This document shows positions 7,940 to 15,155 of a stretch of 27,499 nt of DNA, piece by piece. Source of the DNA: a virus; the IMG/VR virus record IMGVR_UViG_3300020162_002577, positions 1 through 27,499 of that record; one strand, written 5' to 3'. Position numbers and translations under genes: made by a program. Under the pieces are notes generated by a model. It was not told the DNA's origin. It saw only the letters and a list, made by a program, of their open reading frames with translations, and searched no databases. The number at the start of each line of letters is the position of its first letter. Positions within the stretch are counted from its first letter, which is position 1.

Positions 7940-10065
7940 ACGAGCACGGTTTGCGGAAGCTTAGGTTCGATTTTTTTGACGAGGTCGAGGATGGATTGCA
8001 CGAGGGAGTCGAGGGATTGGGGTTTACTGGACGAAGGGGATTTTCCGCTTGGTGAACCGTCTTGGCCTGGCTTGTCGATGCTGGGTTTCCCCTCGCCCAT
8101 TCGACGAGGCTTAGGTTGTCCATAGTCGCCGTCTTCGCGGGCGGCGCGGACTCGCTCGCGGAATGCGTTTGAGTCTTCGCCGAGCTTGGCACTGAGGCCG
8201 TAGTCTTTGCCGATGTCGGCGAGGGCGCGGCGGTCTTTGTTTGCCCCGATGCCTCGGAGATTGACCTCGGCCTCATTATTGGCGATCTTTCCAGCAGTGC
8301 GGCGGGCTCCAGAGAAATCTCCGGCGGCCATCTGGTCGGCTGCTTTTTTTGCGAGCTTGCCGCCCTTGTCCACGGCGTCTTTGGCTTCGGACTTGGTGAC
8401 GTCCTCGAGGAGTTTCGCGGAGGCGGAGAGCTCCTCTTTCATTTTTTTTGCACTGCCTTCGGCTTTGGAAAATGAGGTGGCGACGGATTCGGCGTCCCCG
8501 GCTGCGCCCTTGGTTTTGCCTTTGGCGTCTTCGGAGGCTTTGGCGGATGCCTCGAAATCTTGGCGGAGCTTGGTGCCGATGGAGGTGACTGATCCCAACT
8601 TTTCTGCGGCTTCGGCGGCGGCGGGTGCAGCGCCGAAGAAATCCTTTGCTGATGGCTCGATGGTAGAAATTACATTCTTAAAACCATCGTTGATCGATTT
8701 AACGCCAGATGAGAGGTTTTCACGATAACCATCTGCGGCAGCGCCAAGTCCGGCTGATACTTTATCGAGAACAGATCCGGAGGCGCCATCAAATGCCGAT
8801 TGAAATTTACCGGCGCCACCTTGCGTCACTGCATCGAGCCCACTTTTAAATTTGCCCGTCACAAATCCAATAGGGTCCGACATTGCGTTTTTGAAATCTT
8901 CTGCAAACCCGCTAACGAATTTTTGAAATCCTGTTGAGAAAAATGAAACGACCGCGTTTACCGCTGCTGAGAATCCCTCCTCGATCATTCTGGCGCTGCT
9001 GATGATAGCATCGATGAGGCCTTTTCCAAAAGTGGTGTAGACCAAACCTAAGGCCGATCCCATTGTTTTTATAATCTCAAAAGGCAATCCGCTAGTTAAG
9101 TATTTTCCCAAAAATTCCGAAGCCGTTATGAATCCGTTGAGAAGAGCATTCCCTGTTATTTTTATGCCAGCCATTAGCCCAAGTCCGATGGCCTCGATGG
9201 CAGGCATGGGTGCCTTGAATGCGCCAATGAGGAAATCTGCCACGCTCATGACTTGCTTCATGAGGGCTGCGCCCCACCCGGCTGCGTCGACGCCACTGAG
9301 GGCGCTGGTAAATAAGTTGAGGGCAGGCAGGGCGCTTTCGATAAATCCGGCGGCGAACTCCATCGTTTTTGAACCCATCGCGGAGAGGTTGTCTCCGAGG
9401 CTGTCGAAAGCTTCGGCACTGCGGTCCATAACGTTAGGCATGTCGCCGAGTTGGCCTTTGGCTCCTTCGATCTCGGCACCGAAATTATTGAGAAGCGGGA
9501 GGAGCTCGCCGCCGGATTCGCCGAAGACCTCCATCGAGGCGCGGGCGCGTTCGGCGGGGTCGGAGATGCTGGCGATCTTGCCAGCGAGGACGCCCATCTG
9601 CTCGGTCGGCGTCTTGCCAGCGAGATCCGACATCGACACGCCAAGGGCATCGAGTGTGGCGGTCTGATCGGCTCCGCCTGCGGCGGCATCGGTCATGAAT
9701 TTCTGGAGCTTATTGACGGAGGTGCCGACTTTATCTGCTCCGACGCCGGTGTTTTCAAAGGCGCGTTGGAGCACCAGGAGATTCCCCGCGCTTTCGCCTG
9801 TGCGGGAGGAGAGGTCGTTGAGTTTGCCGCCGAGATCGATGGCGTCGCCGAATCCATCCACCACGGCGCGAGCGCCTGCGGTGGCGGCCTCGATGGCGAG
9901 CATGCCCACCTTGACTGCGGCACCGGCGATGGCTGCGGCACCGGCGATCTTGCCGAATGAAAGGTCGAAGCCTTTGGCTGTGTCGTCGGCTTGGCTGCGG
10001 ATGCCGGAGAGGGAACTGCTGAGGCCTTCGTCCTTGGCTCCTAATGTGACGGTGATGTCACTCAT
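7936..10065 (-). CDS. Tape measure protein (709 aa)
   Basis: Long, Ala/Gly-rich, mostly helical protein in the tape-measure position directly after the chaperone pair. It has an N-terminal coiled region (residues 1-50), then a hydrophobic stretch 'IAGAAAIAGAAVKVGMLAIEAA' (about 39-60). The phage minor-tail signature follows: 'LNDLSSRTGESAGNLLVLQRA' and 'EQMGVLAGKIASISDPAERA'. Several hydrophobic segments lie in the centre (residues about 240-380), and the C-terminal third is Lys/Glu-rich. Tape measures set tail length and help DNA pass the host envelope. At about 700 residues it predicts a tail of roughly 100 nm by the usual 0.15 nm per residue rule (family knowledge). ATGA overlaps join it to both neighbours. 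Confidence 0.9.
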   Translation of the reverse strand: MSDITVTLGAKDEGLSSSLSGIRSQADDTAKGFDLSFGKIAGAAAIAGAAVKVGMLAIEAATAGARAVVDGFGDAIDLGGKLNDLSSRTGESAGNLLVLQRAFENTGVGADKVGTSVNKLQKFMTDAAAGGADQTATLDALGVSMSDLAGKTPTEQMGVLAGKIASISDPAERARASMEVFGESGGELLPLLNNFGAEIEGAKGQLGDMPNVMDRSAEAFDSLGDNLSAMGSKTMEFAAGFIESALPALNLFTSALSGVDAAGWGAALMKQVMSVADFLIGAFKAPMPAIEAIGLGLMAGIKITGNALLNGFITASEFLGKYLTSGLPFEIIKTMGSALGLVYTTFGKGLIDAIISSARMIEEGFSAAVNAVVSFFSTGFQKFVSGFAEDFKNAMSDPIGFVTGKFKSGLDAVTQGGAGKFQSAFDGASGSVLDKVSAGLGAAADGYRENLSSGVKSINDGFKNVISTIEPSAKDFFGAAPAAAEAAEKLGSVTSIGTKLRQDFEASAKASEDAKGKTKGAAGDAESVATSFSKAEGSAKKMKEELSASAKLLEDVTKSEAKDAVDKGGKLAKKAADQMAAGDFSGARRTAGKIANNEAEVNLRGIGANKDRRALADIGKDYGLSAKLGEDSNAFRERVRAAREDGDYGQPKPRRMGEGKPSIDKPGQDGSPSGKSPSSSKPQSLDSLVQSILDLVKKIEPKLPQTVLV

Positions 10066-10832
10066 TGCTGGAGCTCGGCTTGCTTGGCTTTTTCAAAGCG
10101 GATGGCGTGGTTCATCATAGAAATCATTTTCTTTTTGGCGAGGTTGACGGCAAAAGATTCTCCACTCGCATCGAGGGTGGCGCGGGCGTAGCCGACGGAG
10201 TTTGTGATGTCTATGGAAAAGCCGAAGCCTTCTTTTTGCAGGAGAGCGGAGACCCTGCCGGATGCCTTGGGCATGTTGCGCTTGACCCACGCGGGGATGC
10301 CCTTGAGGGGCTCGCGCACGTCGGCGTTGCACTTCTCGGCGACGATGGCCCATCCGGCTTTGGCAAGGCCGACTTTTTTTAAAGTCTCTTTGAGATACTT
10401 GCGATACGTGGCTTGCTTGACGAGAGCGCGCTCGAGGAGGCCGAGGCGGTTGGTGCGCCCTGCGGCGTTCTTGTGCGACTTGTGCCAATCTTTTGCTGCT
10501 GACATATCAGCCACCTGAGTCTGCGTGTCGGTCGCCCAGACGATGCCGGAGCGATTGTGGATGGCAGCGCCGCCGGAGGAGAAGGCGGTGCCTTTGGTGA
10601 CCTCTTTCCACCAGGAGGGATTCACGATCGTGAAGAGATTGCGCAGGTCGCCTGCGATTTGCTTTTCTCCGGCTTGCTTGTCTTTTGGCGCGGTGGCTTT
10701 CAAACACTCGATGGCACAGAGGCGGGCGGCATTATTGACAAGTTGCCCGATCTCTTTGCCCGTTATCTCCTCATACTTCTTCATTTTCCGAAGAAATTTC
10801 TGGTTGTCGACTTGGATTACGGGCTTTGCCAT
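10062..10832 (-). CDS. Putative minor tail protein (256 aa)
   Basis: Basic, soluble protein beginning MAKPVIQVDNQKFLRKMKKYEEITGKEIG. It has a helical N-terminus ('LVNNAARLCAIECLKATAPKDKQAG') similar in style to HK97-gp10-like/minor tail components, which open with a helix bundle followed by 'a..lv..aK...P..tG'. The rest is unassigned. It stands between the T extension and the tape measure and shares a 4-base overlap with the latter. The start is ATG at 10832, 3 bases after the T-frame stop. The family call is tentative; the coding status is firm. Confidence 0.6.
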   Translation of the reverse strand: MAKPVIQVDNQKFLRKMKKYEEITGKEIGQLVNNAARLCAIECLKATAPKDKQAGEKQIAGDLRNLFTIVNPSWWKEVTKGTAFSSGGAAIHNRSGIVWATDTQTQVADMSAAKDWHKSHKNAAGRTNRLGLLERALVKQATYRKYLKETLKKVGLAKAGWAIVAEKCNADVREPLKGIPAWVKRNMPKASGRVSALLQKEGFGFSIDITNSVGYARATLDASGESFAVNLAKKKMISMMNHAIRFEKAKQAELQQ

Positions 10833-10835
10833 TTT

Positions 10836-11461
10836 TTAGAGTTTCGAGAAAACGCTTTCTATTTCGGCGAGGGAGTCAAAATGAGCCTGCGGATTCTCGC
10901 GCAGATAAACGCGAGGAATGCCGCGAGCGAATGAATCGGCGTCCAGTATCTGCAACCCGGCAGCATAAGGGATCTCCCACATGATATCGTGAAATCCCCA
11001 ACCGGTGACACTGGCGAGTCTGTAAACATAGGAGGAGAGCCAGTTGGGGGATGCTACTTTCCCGAGGTGGTGCTCCCGGGGGATTGGTGTTGGGCTTTTG
11101 TCTCGGCGGCGTTCACGCGATTCCATGCGGCTCCGACAATGGCTGAGAGTTCGTCCTGGGCGGCGATGCTGTCGAGGTTGTCGAGTTGCCAGTGGCGGAC
11201 GGCGCGGTTGAAGGCGATGGCGTCGTTGTCCACGGCGAGCACGTCCTCGAGTGGAGCGATGTGGACGAAGGCGAAGGCGGCGACGAACCAGAACTCGTCG
11301 CGCTTCTCGAGCATGTTGGACCGGATGATGGAGATCGTGCCAGGCACGCAGGGGCGCATCTTCCACTTGGAGGCTTTGCGGGTGCCTTCGCGCATGCCTG
11401 CTTCGCGGAGGGCTTCGTCGTCAGTTTCGAGTTCGTCTATGGTATCGGTGTTTTTTTTCAT
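10836..11461 (-). CDS. Tail assembly chaperone GT fusion, made by -1 frameshift (about 208 aa)
   Basis: This is the long product of the chaperone pair. It shares the 135 residues encoded at 11461-11057 with the short form. It then continues in the -1 frame from GTA at 11057 for 73 more residues (VASPNWLSSYVYRLASVTGW ... ESVFSKL) to TAA at 10836. The T frame has no good start codon of its own near the junction. Its content 'YRLA.VTGW.f.dI.WEIP' is typical of the T portion of phage tail chaperones, which recruits the tube protein while the G portion coats the tape measure. The shift site is described at 11057-11063. It is the same arrangement as lambda G/GT. Confidence 0.8.
11054..11461 (-). 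CDS. Tail assembly chaperone, short form G (135 aa)
   Basis: The zero-frame product starts MKKNTDTIDELETDDEALRE and ends AQHQSPGSTTSGK, followed by TAG at 11056-11054. It is an acidic helical protein with a 'MLEKRDEFWFVAAFAFVHIAPLEDV' core, placed between the tail tube region and the tape measure, which is where the G gene sits in lambda-like phages. The ATG at 11461 follows an A/C-rich leader (TAAACCCAACGAAACC) with no Shine-Dalgarno sequence. The last sense codons GGA AAG belong to the slippery site. A much longer upstream reading of this frame exists but overlaps the preceding gene and is low-complexity, so I chose the internal ATG. Confidence 0.75.
   Translation of the reverse strand: MKKNTDTIDELETDDEALREAGMREGTRKASKWKMRPCVPGTISIIRSNMLEKRDEFWFVAAFAFVHIAPLEDVLAVDNDAIAFNRAVRHWQLDNLDSIAAQDELSAIVGAAWNRVNAAETKAQHQSPGSTTSGK
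11057..11063 (-). promoter_or_regulatory. Programmed -1 ribosomal frameshift site (GGGAAAG)
   Basis: The minus strand reads G GGA AAG TAG in the G frame. This is the X XXY YYZ heptamer, identical to the slippery sequence of lambda gene G. The stop codon follows directly. Slipping back one base continues into the T frame as GTA GCA TCC. Confidence 0.85.
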
Positions 11462-11474
11462 GGTTTCGTTGGGT

Positions 11475-11864
11475 TTAGATAAATTTTGCGAAGCGCTTTT
11501 TGTCGGCCTCGGTGGCGTCTTCGCTGATCGAGATGATCTTGCCGTTGCGCTCGAAAACGATCTGGCGAGGTGTGGATTTAATGACGGCAACGAGCGAATC
11601 GCGGTTGCGTAGGACGGCGAGCATGTAGGCCAGTGGCGACTCGGGGGCGGCGGCAACAAAATCGGCCCCTTCCGAGAAGGAGCGCATGACCTCATCGGCG
11701 ATCTGCCCTGTCGGGGACTTTGAGATGAAGTGGAAGACGGTGGACTCTTCGCCGGACTCGCGCCGAATGCGGGAGGCGGGGGAAGAGGGAGATTCAAACT
11801 CGAAGCCGAGCGTGCAAAGAATCGCGGCCAGCTTGATGTCGCGAGTGGAAAATACAGATTTCAT
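11475..11864 (-). CDS. Hypothetical tail-region protein (129 aa)
   Basis: Starts MKSVFSTRDIKLAAILCTLGFEF and ends DKKRFAKFI. Mixed alpha/beta composition, with no motif I recognise. The segment 'ADEVMRSFSEGADFVAAAPESPLAYMLAVLRNR' looks helical. It lies between the putative tail tube gene and the tail chaperone gene. In lambda-like phages this place is taken by tail-assembly proteins, so a role in tail assembly is plausible by position only. The gap to the upstream tube gene (54 bases) holds a 9-bp hairpin. Confidence 0.55.
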   Translation of the reverse strand: MKSVFSTRDIKLAAILCTLGFEFESPSSPASRIRRESGEESTVFHFISKSPTGQIADEVMRSFSEGADFVAAAPESPLAYMLAVLRNRDSLVAVIKSTPRQIVFERNGKIISISEDATEADKKRFAKFI

Positions 11865-11882
11865 TTTTCGTATAAGGCATCA

Positions 11883-11905
11883 CCGAGGTGCGAGATGCAC
11901 CTCGG
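11883..11905. other. Intergenic 9-bp hairpin after the tail tube gene
   Basis: CCGAGGTGC and GCACCTCGG pair perfectly around a 5-base loop. No U-run follows on the minus-strand transcript. It may stabilise the abundant tube mRNA or mark a processing point. Confidence 0.45.
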
Positions 11906-11918
11906 CGCTGTGGGTGCT

Positions 11919-12281
11919 TTAGGACATTGTGGCCACGTAGGATTTCGCGGTGAGCGAGACGGTCTCAAATTGCTCGGAGGCGAATTTGGATTCCAATCCT
12001 GTCACGATAGTCGTTGCACCGAGAGTCACTGAGGCAGGCATGACCACGGCGAGAGTCGCTCCGACCGTCGCGGTGAATGTGCCGGTGCGCATGCCTTCGA
12101 TGCTGATCTCTTTGATCGGCTCCGCTACGGCGACGGCGACCACTGACCCTTGGTCGTCCTTCACCTCGGTGAGGGCGGCGGATTCATTGACGCTGAATGA
12201 GGTAACAATGAGGCCTGAGATCGAGGGCGTGCCATAAGTGGCTGATCCGAGGGCGGTGGTGGTGAAAAGATTTGCGGCCAT
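11919..12281 (-). CDS. Putative major tail (tube) protein (120 aa)
   Basis: A small beta-rich protein: MAANLFTTTALGSATYGTPS, then 'FSVNESAALTEVKDDQGSVVAVAVAEPIKEISIEG' and 'GTFTATVGATL'. The 'tevkd..G.vvg......i.eisieg' pattern resembles short tail-tube or tube-like proteins that form hexameric rings. It sits between the tail-completion gene and the chaperone pair, as expected for a tube gene. The leader before the ATG is A/C-rich (CTCAACCCACCAATTC) followed by a run of A. A TTTGACA word lies 39 nt upstream, overlapping the stop of the preceding gene. Confidence 0.65.
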   Translation of the reverse strand: MAANLFTTTALGSATYGTPSISGLIVTSFSVNESAALTEVKDDQGSVVAVAVAEPIKEISIEGMRTGTFTATVGATLAVVMPASVTLGATTIVTGLESKFASEQFETVSLTAKSYVATMS

Positions 12282-12320
12282 TTTTTTGAATTGGTGGGTT
12301 GAGGTTCACCAATTTCGGCG

Positions 12321-12327
12321 TGTCAAA
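12321..12327 (-). promoter_or_regulatory. TTTGACA element, 39 nt before the 12281 start
   Basis: Member of the nine-copy set. Its TGA is also the stop codon of the upstream gene (frame GAA ATT TGA). Confidence 0.35.
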
Positions 12328-12724
12328 TTTCGATCACCGCGAGGGAGAGATCCGCTGTGGTGGTGAAACGCTCGGAGCCGATGGAATCGCTGAAGGAATT
12401 GAGGTCGGCCCCGGCGAGGATGAGGCCCGAGGGGAGGAATGAGACGAGGCCCGCGATGCTGAGGAGGGAGGATTTCACGGCACCGGATATGCCTTGGTGC
12501 GCGGCGAGCGAGTCTTCGATGACGGCTGGGGTGCTGACGATCAGTTGGGCGCGGACCTTGTAGTGCTTGAGCGCGAGCGTGTCGGTGTTCTCGCAAGAAA
12601 CAAAAACCACGGTCTGGTCTGCGGGGATCGTCTCGGCGCTCTGTCCGGTGAGGATCACGATGTCGGCGAGGTCGGGGTCGGTGAGAAGCCAATCGCGGAT
12701 GGCGAGTTCGAGGGCGGAGTTCAT
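12323..12724 (-). CDS. Putative tail completion / head-tail joining protein (133 aa)
   Basis: Begins MNSALELAIRDWLLTDPDLADIVILTGQSAE and ends TADLSLAVIEI. The 'le.air..L..dp.la' opening followed by alternating strands resembles tail-terminator or neck proteins that close the tail at the head end. It starts within the stop of the upstream connector gene (ATGA at 12724-12721). A longer reading exists in the same frame back to 12874 but is low-complexity and antisense-like, so the ATG at 12724 is preferred. The function is inferred from gene order. Confidence 0.6.
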   Translation of the reverse strand: MNSALELAIRDWLLTDPDLADIVILTGQSAETIPADQTVVFVSCENTDTLALKHYKVRAQLIVSTPAVIEDSLAAHQGISGAVKSSLLSIAGLVSFLPSGLILAGADLNSFSDSIGSERFTTTADLSLAVIEI

Positions 12725-13044
12725 AGGGTCGAGCCGGGCGCGATGGTGGCGACGTATTCGCCTGGGGTGGATATGAGCTCCTTGAGGCTTTGGACCGTGT
12801 AGGCCTTGCCCCCGACAAGGATCTGCTCGCCACGGCGCGGCGGGGTGCTCAGGGACGTGGCCAGAAATCGGCAAGTAAATTCCCCGCCCTGGCGAAGTCC
12901 GCCGGTCTCAAGATCAAGGCCGATGGCGATGGGAGAGAGCACGACGCGGAGGGGCTGGCTGCGGAAGGTGGCCGTATGCCCGAGGGCGGCGTTGCGAAGC
13001 GCGGAGGCTGTTAACTGGAATGAGCGGATCGCGTCGGGCGACAT
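12721..13044 (-). CDS. Putative head-tail connector protein (107 aa)
   Basis: Reads MSPDAIRSFQLTASALRNAALGHTATF, then a beta-rich section with 'RRGEQILVGGKAYTVQSLKELIS', typical of small phage neck proteins that carry an 'G..Y.V..v' barrel edge. It is directly after the capsid gene and its terminator. Two starts are possible: ATG at 13050 (MGMSPD) and ATG at 13044. I chose 13044 because it sits 13 nt after the TTTGACA word, the spacing seen at the terminase-adjacent and portal genes. The role is inferred from gene order. Confidence 0.6.
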   Translation of the reverse strand: MSPDAIRSFQLTASALRNAALGHTATFRSQPLRVVLSPIAIGLDLETGGLRQGGEFTCRFLATSLSTPPRRGEQILVGGKAYTVQSLKELISTPGEYVATIAPGSTL

Positions 13045-13057
13045 ACCCATGCTGCTG

Positions 13058-13064
13058 TGTCAAA
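13058..13064 (-). promoter_or_regulatory. TTTGACA element, 13 nt before the 13044 start
   Basis: Member of the nine-copy set. It lies directly after the U-run of the capsid-gene terminator, so transcripts that read through carry it at the head of the next cistron. Confidence 0.35.
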
Positions 13065-13105
13065 AAGAAAAGCCCGGCTGGGAAAGGCTCCAGCCGGGCT
13101 TTTTG
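13065..13105. terminator. Intrinsic terminator after the major capsid gene
   Basis: An 11-bp perfect stem AGCCCGGCTGG/CCAGCCGGGCT (13071-13081 and 13090-13100) with an 8-base loop. On the minus strand it is followed by TTTTCTTTTTG, and on the plus strand by TTTTTG, so it could work in both directions. It would end part of the capsid transcript before the connector and tail genes. Confidence 0.85.
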
Positions 13106-13124
13106 CGGTGCGGGTGTCGGGGAA

Positions 13125-13976
13125 TTAAGCTGCTGGCACGATGAGGGCCATCGTTCCACCAGTGATGCCTTTGGCGGCGCCGAACATCACTTCAAGCGAA
13201 GCGATGAGCGAGCGGGTGCTCTTGTCGCTGTAAACATTGTAAGCGATGGTGAGGCCGATCTGATCGAGCGTGACGCTGTCGGAGACCATGTAATCGTTGT
13301 CTGCGAGTGCTGGCACGGCGGCGGCCATGACGAGTGCCTCGGGAGCGCAAGCGAATCCAGCCAGGTTGGCTTGGCCGCCGAATGATGATGCGTAATGCAC
13401 ACCATTCTCGAAGCCATACGCGCCTTCGCTGAGGCTGATGTTGGTTGTGTTGGTTGGGATGAGGTTCGAGTAAATCACGGGATTCACGACGAGGCCCTTG
13501 CGTGCGCTCTTCGATACTGCTGCCCAGAGATCAGGAAGGTCGCCGCTGGCTCCGTTGATGCTGCCTGCCGCTGAGGTGACGGTCGCTGCGCCGAAATTGG
13601 CGACGGTGATCGGGGCTGTGACGAGTGCCCAGATTTTGTCGGCCATGGCGTCCAAGTTGATTTGGATCAAACGGTCCAAGCGGTGCGCGCTTTGGAGGTC
13701 GCTGTATGCCAAACCGAAAGGCTGATAGATGTGATCGAGAACGACCGATGCTTTACCGATGGTCGTGCCGCCGATGCTGTTGAAAACAGATGGGTTGACC
13801 TCTGTGCTCGCTGTCGCGGATGCGATAGGAACGTGGACGGTGTCTTTTGGTTTCTTGACGTCGGACGAGAAGTCGGACGCAAACAGGTTCAACGCTGTGA
13901 GGCGCTTGCTGAGGATGGTTTTTGTCTGTGCGGCGATAGAATCCGCAACCAGAGCTGAGTCGAATGTATTTGCCAT
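13125..13976 (-). CDS. Major capsid protein (283 aa)
   Basis: Opens MANTFDSALVADSIAAQTKTILSKRLTALNLF, then 'KPKDTVHVPIASATASTEVN' and 'LDHIYQPFGLAYSDLQSAHRLDRLIQINLDAMADKIWAL'. This is the layout of P22/HK97-fold coat proteins that lack a long N-terminal delta domain: an N-arm, a peripheral 'gdtv.vp' strand, a spine helix 'al...iw', and an A-domain ending with 'GLTIAYNVYSDKSTRSLIASLEVMFGAAKG'. It follows the protease/scaffold gene and precedes a strong terminator, as expected for a highly expressed coat gene. The leader is a long A/C-rich, G-poor tract (CCCAACCAACAACCCAAACA) without a Shine-Dalgarno sequence next to the ATG. Confidence 0.85.
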   Translation of the reverse strand: MANTFDSALVADSIAAQTKTILSKRLTALNLFASDFSSDVKKPKDTVHVPIASATASTEVNPSVFNSIGGTTIGKASVVLDHIYQPFGLAYSDLQSAHRLDRLIQINLDAMADKIWALVTAPITVANFGAATVTSAAGSINGASGDLPDLWAAVSKSARKGLVVNPVIYSNLIPTNTTNISLSEGAYGFENGVHYASSFGGQANLAGFACAPEALVMAAAVPALADNDYMVSDSVTLDQIGLTIAYNVYSDKSTRSLIASLEVMFGAAKGITGGTMALIVPAA

Positions 13977-14027
13977 ATGAGGTGGTGTGGTTGTGTTTGG
14001 GTTGTTGGTTGGGTTTCTCCTCGGCGC

Positions 14028-14540
14028 TTATGCTTTGGAAATTGTCTTTTGGCGGGCTTGCCAGATGAGAGCTTTGTGTTTCTCAAAAAGGGAGGAGGCG
14101 GCCTTGCGGTCGCCGGACTCTACGGCGGCGAGATACTCGGCGACGGGGTCGAGGGCTTCCGGTGCGGCATTCTCGATAATCGGAACGACGCGGGCTGCGG
14201 AAAGACCGAGGCTGCGCTCGAGGCGAGCGAAGGCTTCGCGCTCTTCGTTGAGCTCGTCGCGAAGGATCTCCACTTTGGCGGAGTAGGCTTGGAGGGCGAG
14301 GATGGCTCCGTCGCGCTCGGCGAGGATGGCGTTGTATTTTTGCAAGATCGAATCGGCGGCGGCTAGAGATACGGGGCTGACAACAGGCAGGGGTGTGGCA
14401 TCTGGTGCGACTTCGGCTTCGACGGCGGGCTCGATCTCTTCGATGATCTCGGGTTGCTCGGCGGGAACGGACTCGGTGACGATGCTGGATTCGACAACTT
14501 CGGAGACGATCTCTTGGTCGGGTGTGATTTCAATTTCCAT
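14028..14540 (-). CDS. Possible separate scaffold protein from an internal start (170 aa)
   Basis: An in-frame ATG at 14540 (Met206 of the protease gene, MEIEITPDQEIVSEVVESS) stands at the boundary between the protease and the scaffold part. A TTTGACA word is 15 nt upstream, the same spacing as at the start of the full protease gene. This matches the lambda pattern in which Nu3 is made from an internal start within gene C. The product would be an acidic, coiled-coil scaffold lacking protease. It is inferred from sequence only. Confidence 0.5.
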   Translation of the reverse strand: MEIEITPDQEIVSEVVESSIVTESVPAEQPEIIEEIEPAVEAEVAPDATPLPVVSPVSLAAADSILQKYNAILAERDGAILALQAYSAKVEILRDELNEEREAFARLERSLGLSAARVVPIIENAAPEALDPVAEYLAAVESGDRKAASSLFEKHKALIWQARQKTISKA

Positions 14541-15155
14541 ACGTGGTGGCTGGGCTGTCAAATTTGCGGGGGCGTTTTTGAATTTCGCCATTCTGGCGAA
14601 TTTATTGGAGGAGGCGGCGAGGGAGAGGGTGTCGGTGATCTCGTCTACGAATCCGGCGGAGAGGGCTTCTTCGGCGGTGAACCATGTCTCGGAGTCCATC
14701 CACTCTTGGATCTGCTCGGGGTCTTGTCCGCTCTTGGCGGCGTAGGCTCCGACCATGTTGGACCGGATCTTGTCGAGGAGATGGGCTTGGTCGCGGAGCT
14801 CGGCGGCGTCTCCCATGGCAACGCCCCAGGGATTATGAATCATGTAAAATCCATTGGCTGCCATCTTGACTGGCATACCGGCAAGGGAGATGACGGTGGC
14901 CATGGAGGCGGCGAGGCCTTCGATCTGGACCTCTACGTTGCCGCGACGCTGGAGGGCGTTGAAGATGGCGTTGCCGTCGAAGACTTCTCCACCTGGGGAA
15001 TGGATCTTGAGGACGATGCGGTCGGTAGCGGGGATGGACTTGAGGTCGGTGATGAATTGCTTGGCGCTGACGCCATACATGCCGATCTCGTCGAAAATGG
15101 AGATTTCGGTTTCGCTAACCGTGGGCTTAGGAGTAAGGGCATACCAGTTACGCAT
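14028..15155 (-). CDS. ClpP-class head maturation protease fused to scaffold (375 aa)
   Basis: Residues 1-190 form an S14/S49-type serine protease domain: 'IHSPGGEVFDG' (51-61), Ser84 in 'GLAASMATV', His107 in 'MIHNPWG', and Asp128 in 'HLLDKI'. Together these give the ClpP Ser-His-Asp triad. The C-terminal half is acidic, then forms a coiled coil (about 275-340, 'AILAERDGAILALQ ... DELNEEREAFARLE') and ends in a basic tail, as in phage scaffolds. The pair resembles lambda C/Nu3. The start is ATG at 15155, overlapping the stop of the upstream gene by 8 bases and 15 nt after a TTTGACA word. A longer upstream frame to 15278 is Pro/Ala-rich antisense-like sequence and is rejected. Confidence 0.85.
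   Translation of the reverse strand: MRNWYALTPKPTVSETEISIFDEIGMYGVSAKQFITDLKSIPATDRIVLKIHSPGGEVFDGNAIFNALQRRGNVEVQIEGLAASMATVISLAGMPVKMAANGFYMIHNPWGVAMGDAAELRDQAHLLDKIRSNMVGAYAAKSGQDPEQIQEWMDSETWFTAEEALSAGFVDEITDTLSLAASSNKFARMAKFKNAPANLTAQPPRMEIEITPDQEIVSEVVESSIVTESVPAEQPEIIEEIEPAVEAEVAPDATPLPVVSPVSLAAADSILQKYNAILAERDGAILALQAYSAKVEILRDELNEEREAFARLERSLGLSAARVVPIIENAAPEALDPVAEYLAAVESGDRKAASSLFEKHKALIWQARQKTISKA
14556..14562 (-). promoter_or_regulatory. TTTGACA element inside the protease gene, 15 nt before the internal start
   Basis: The only copy of the set that lies well inside a coding region; it still precedes a plausible start codon with the common spacing. Confidence 0.4.
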
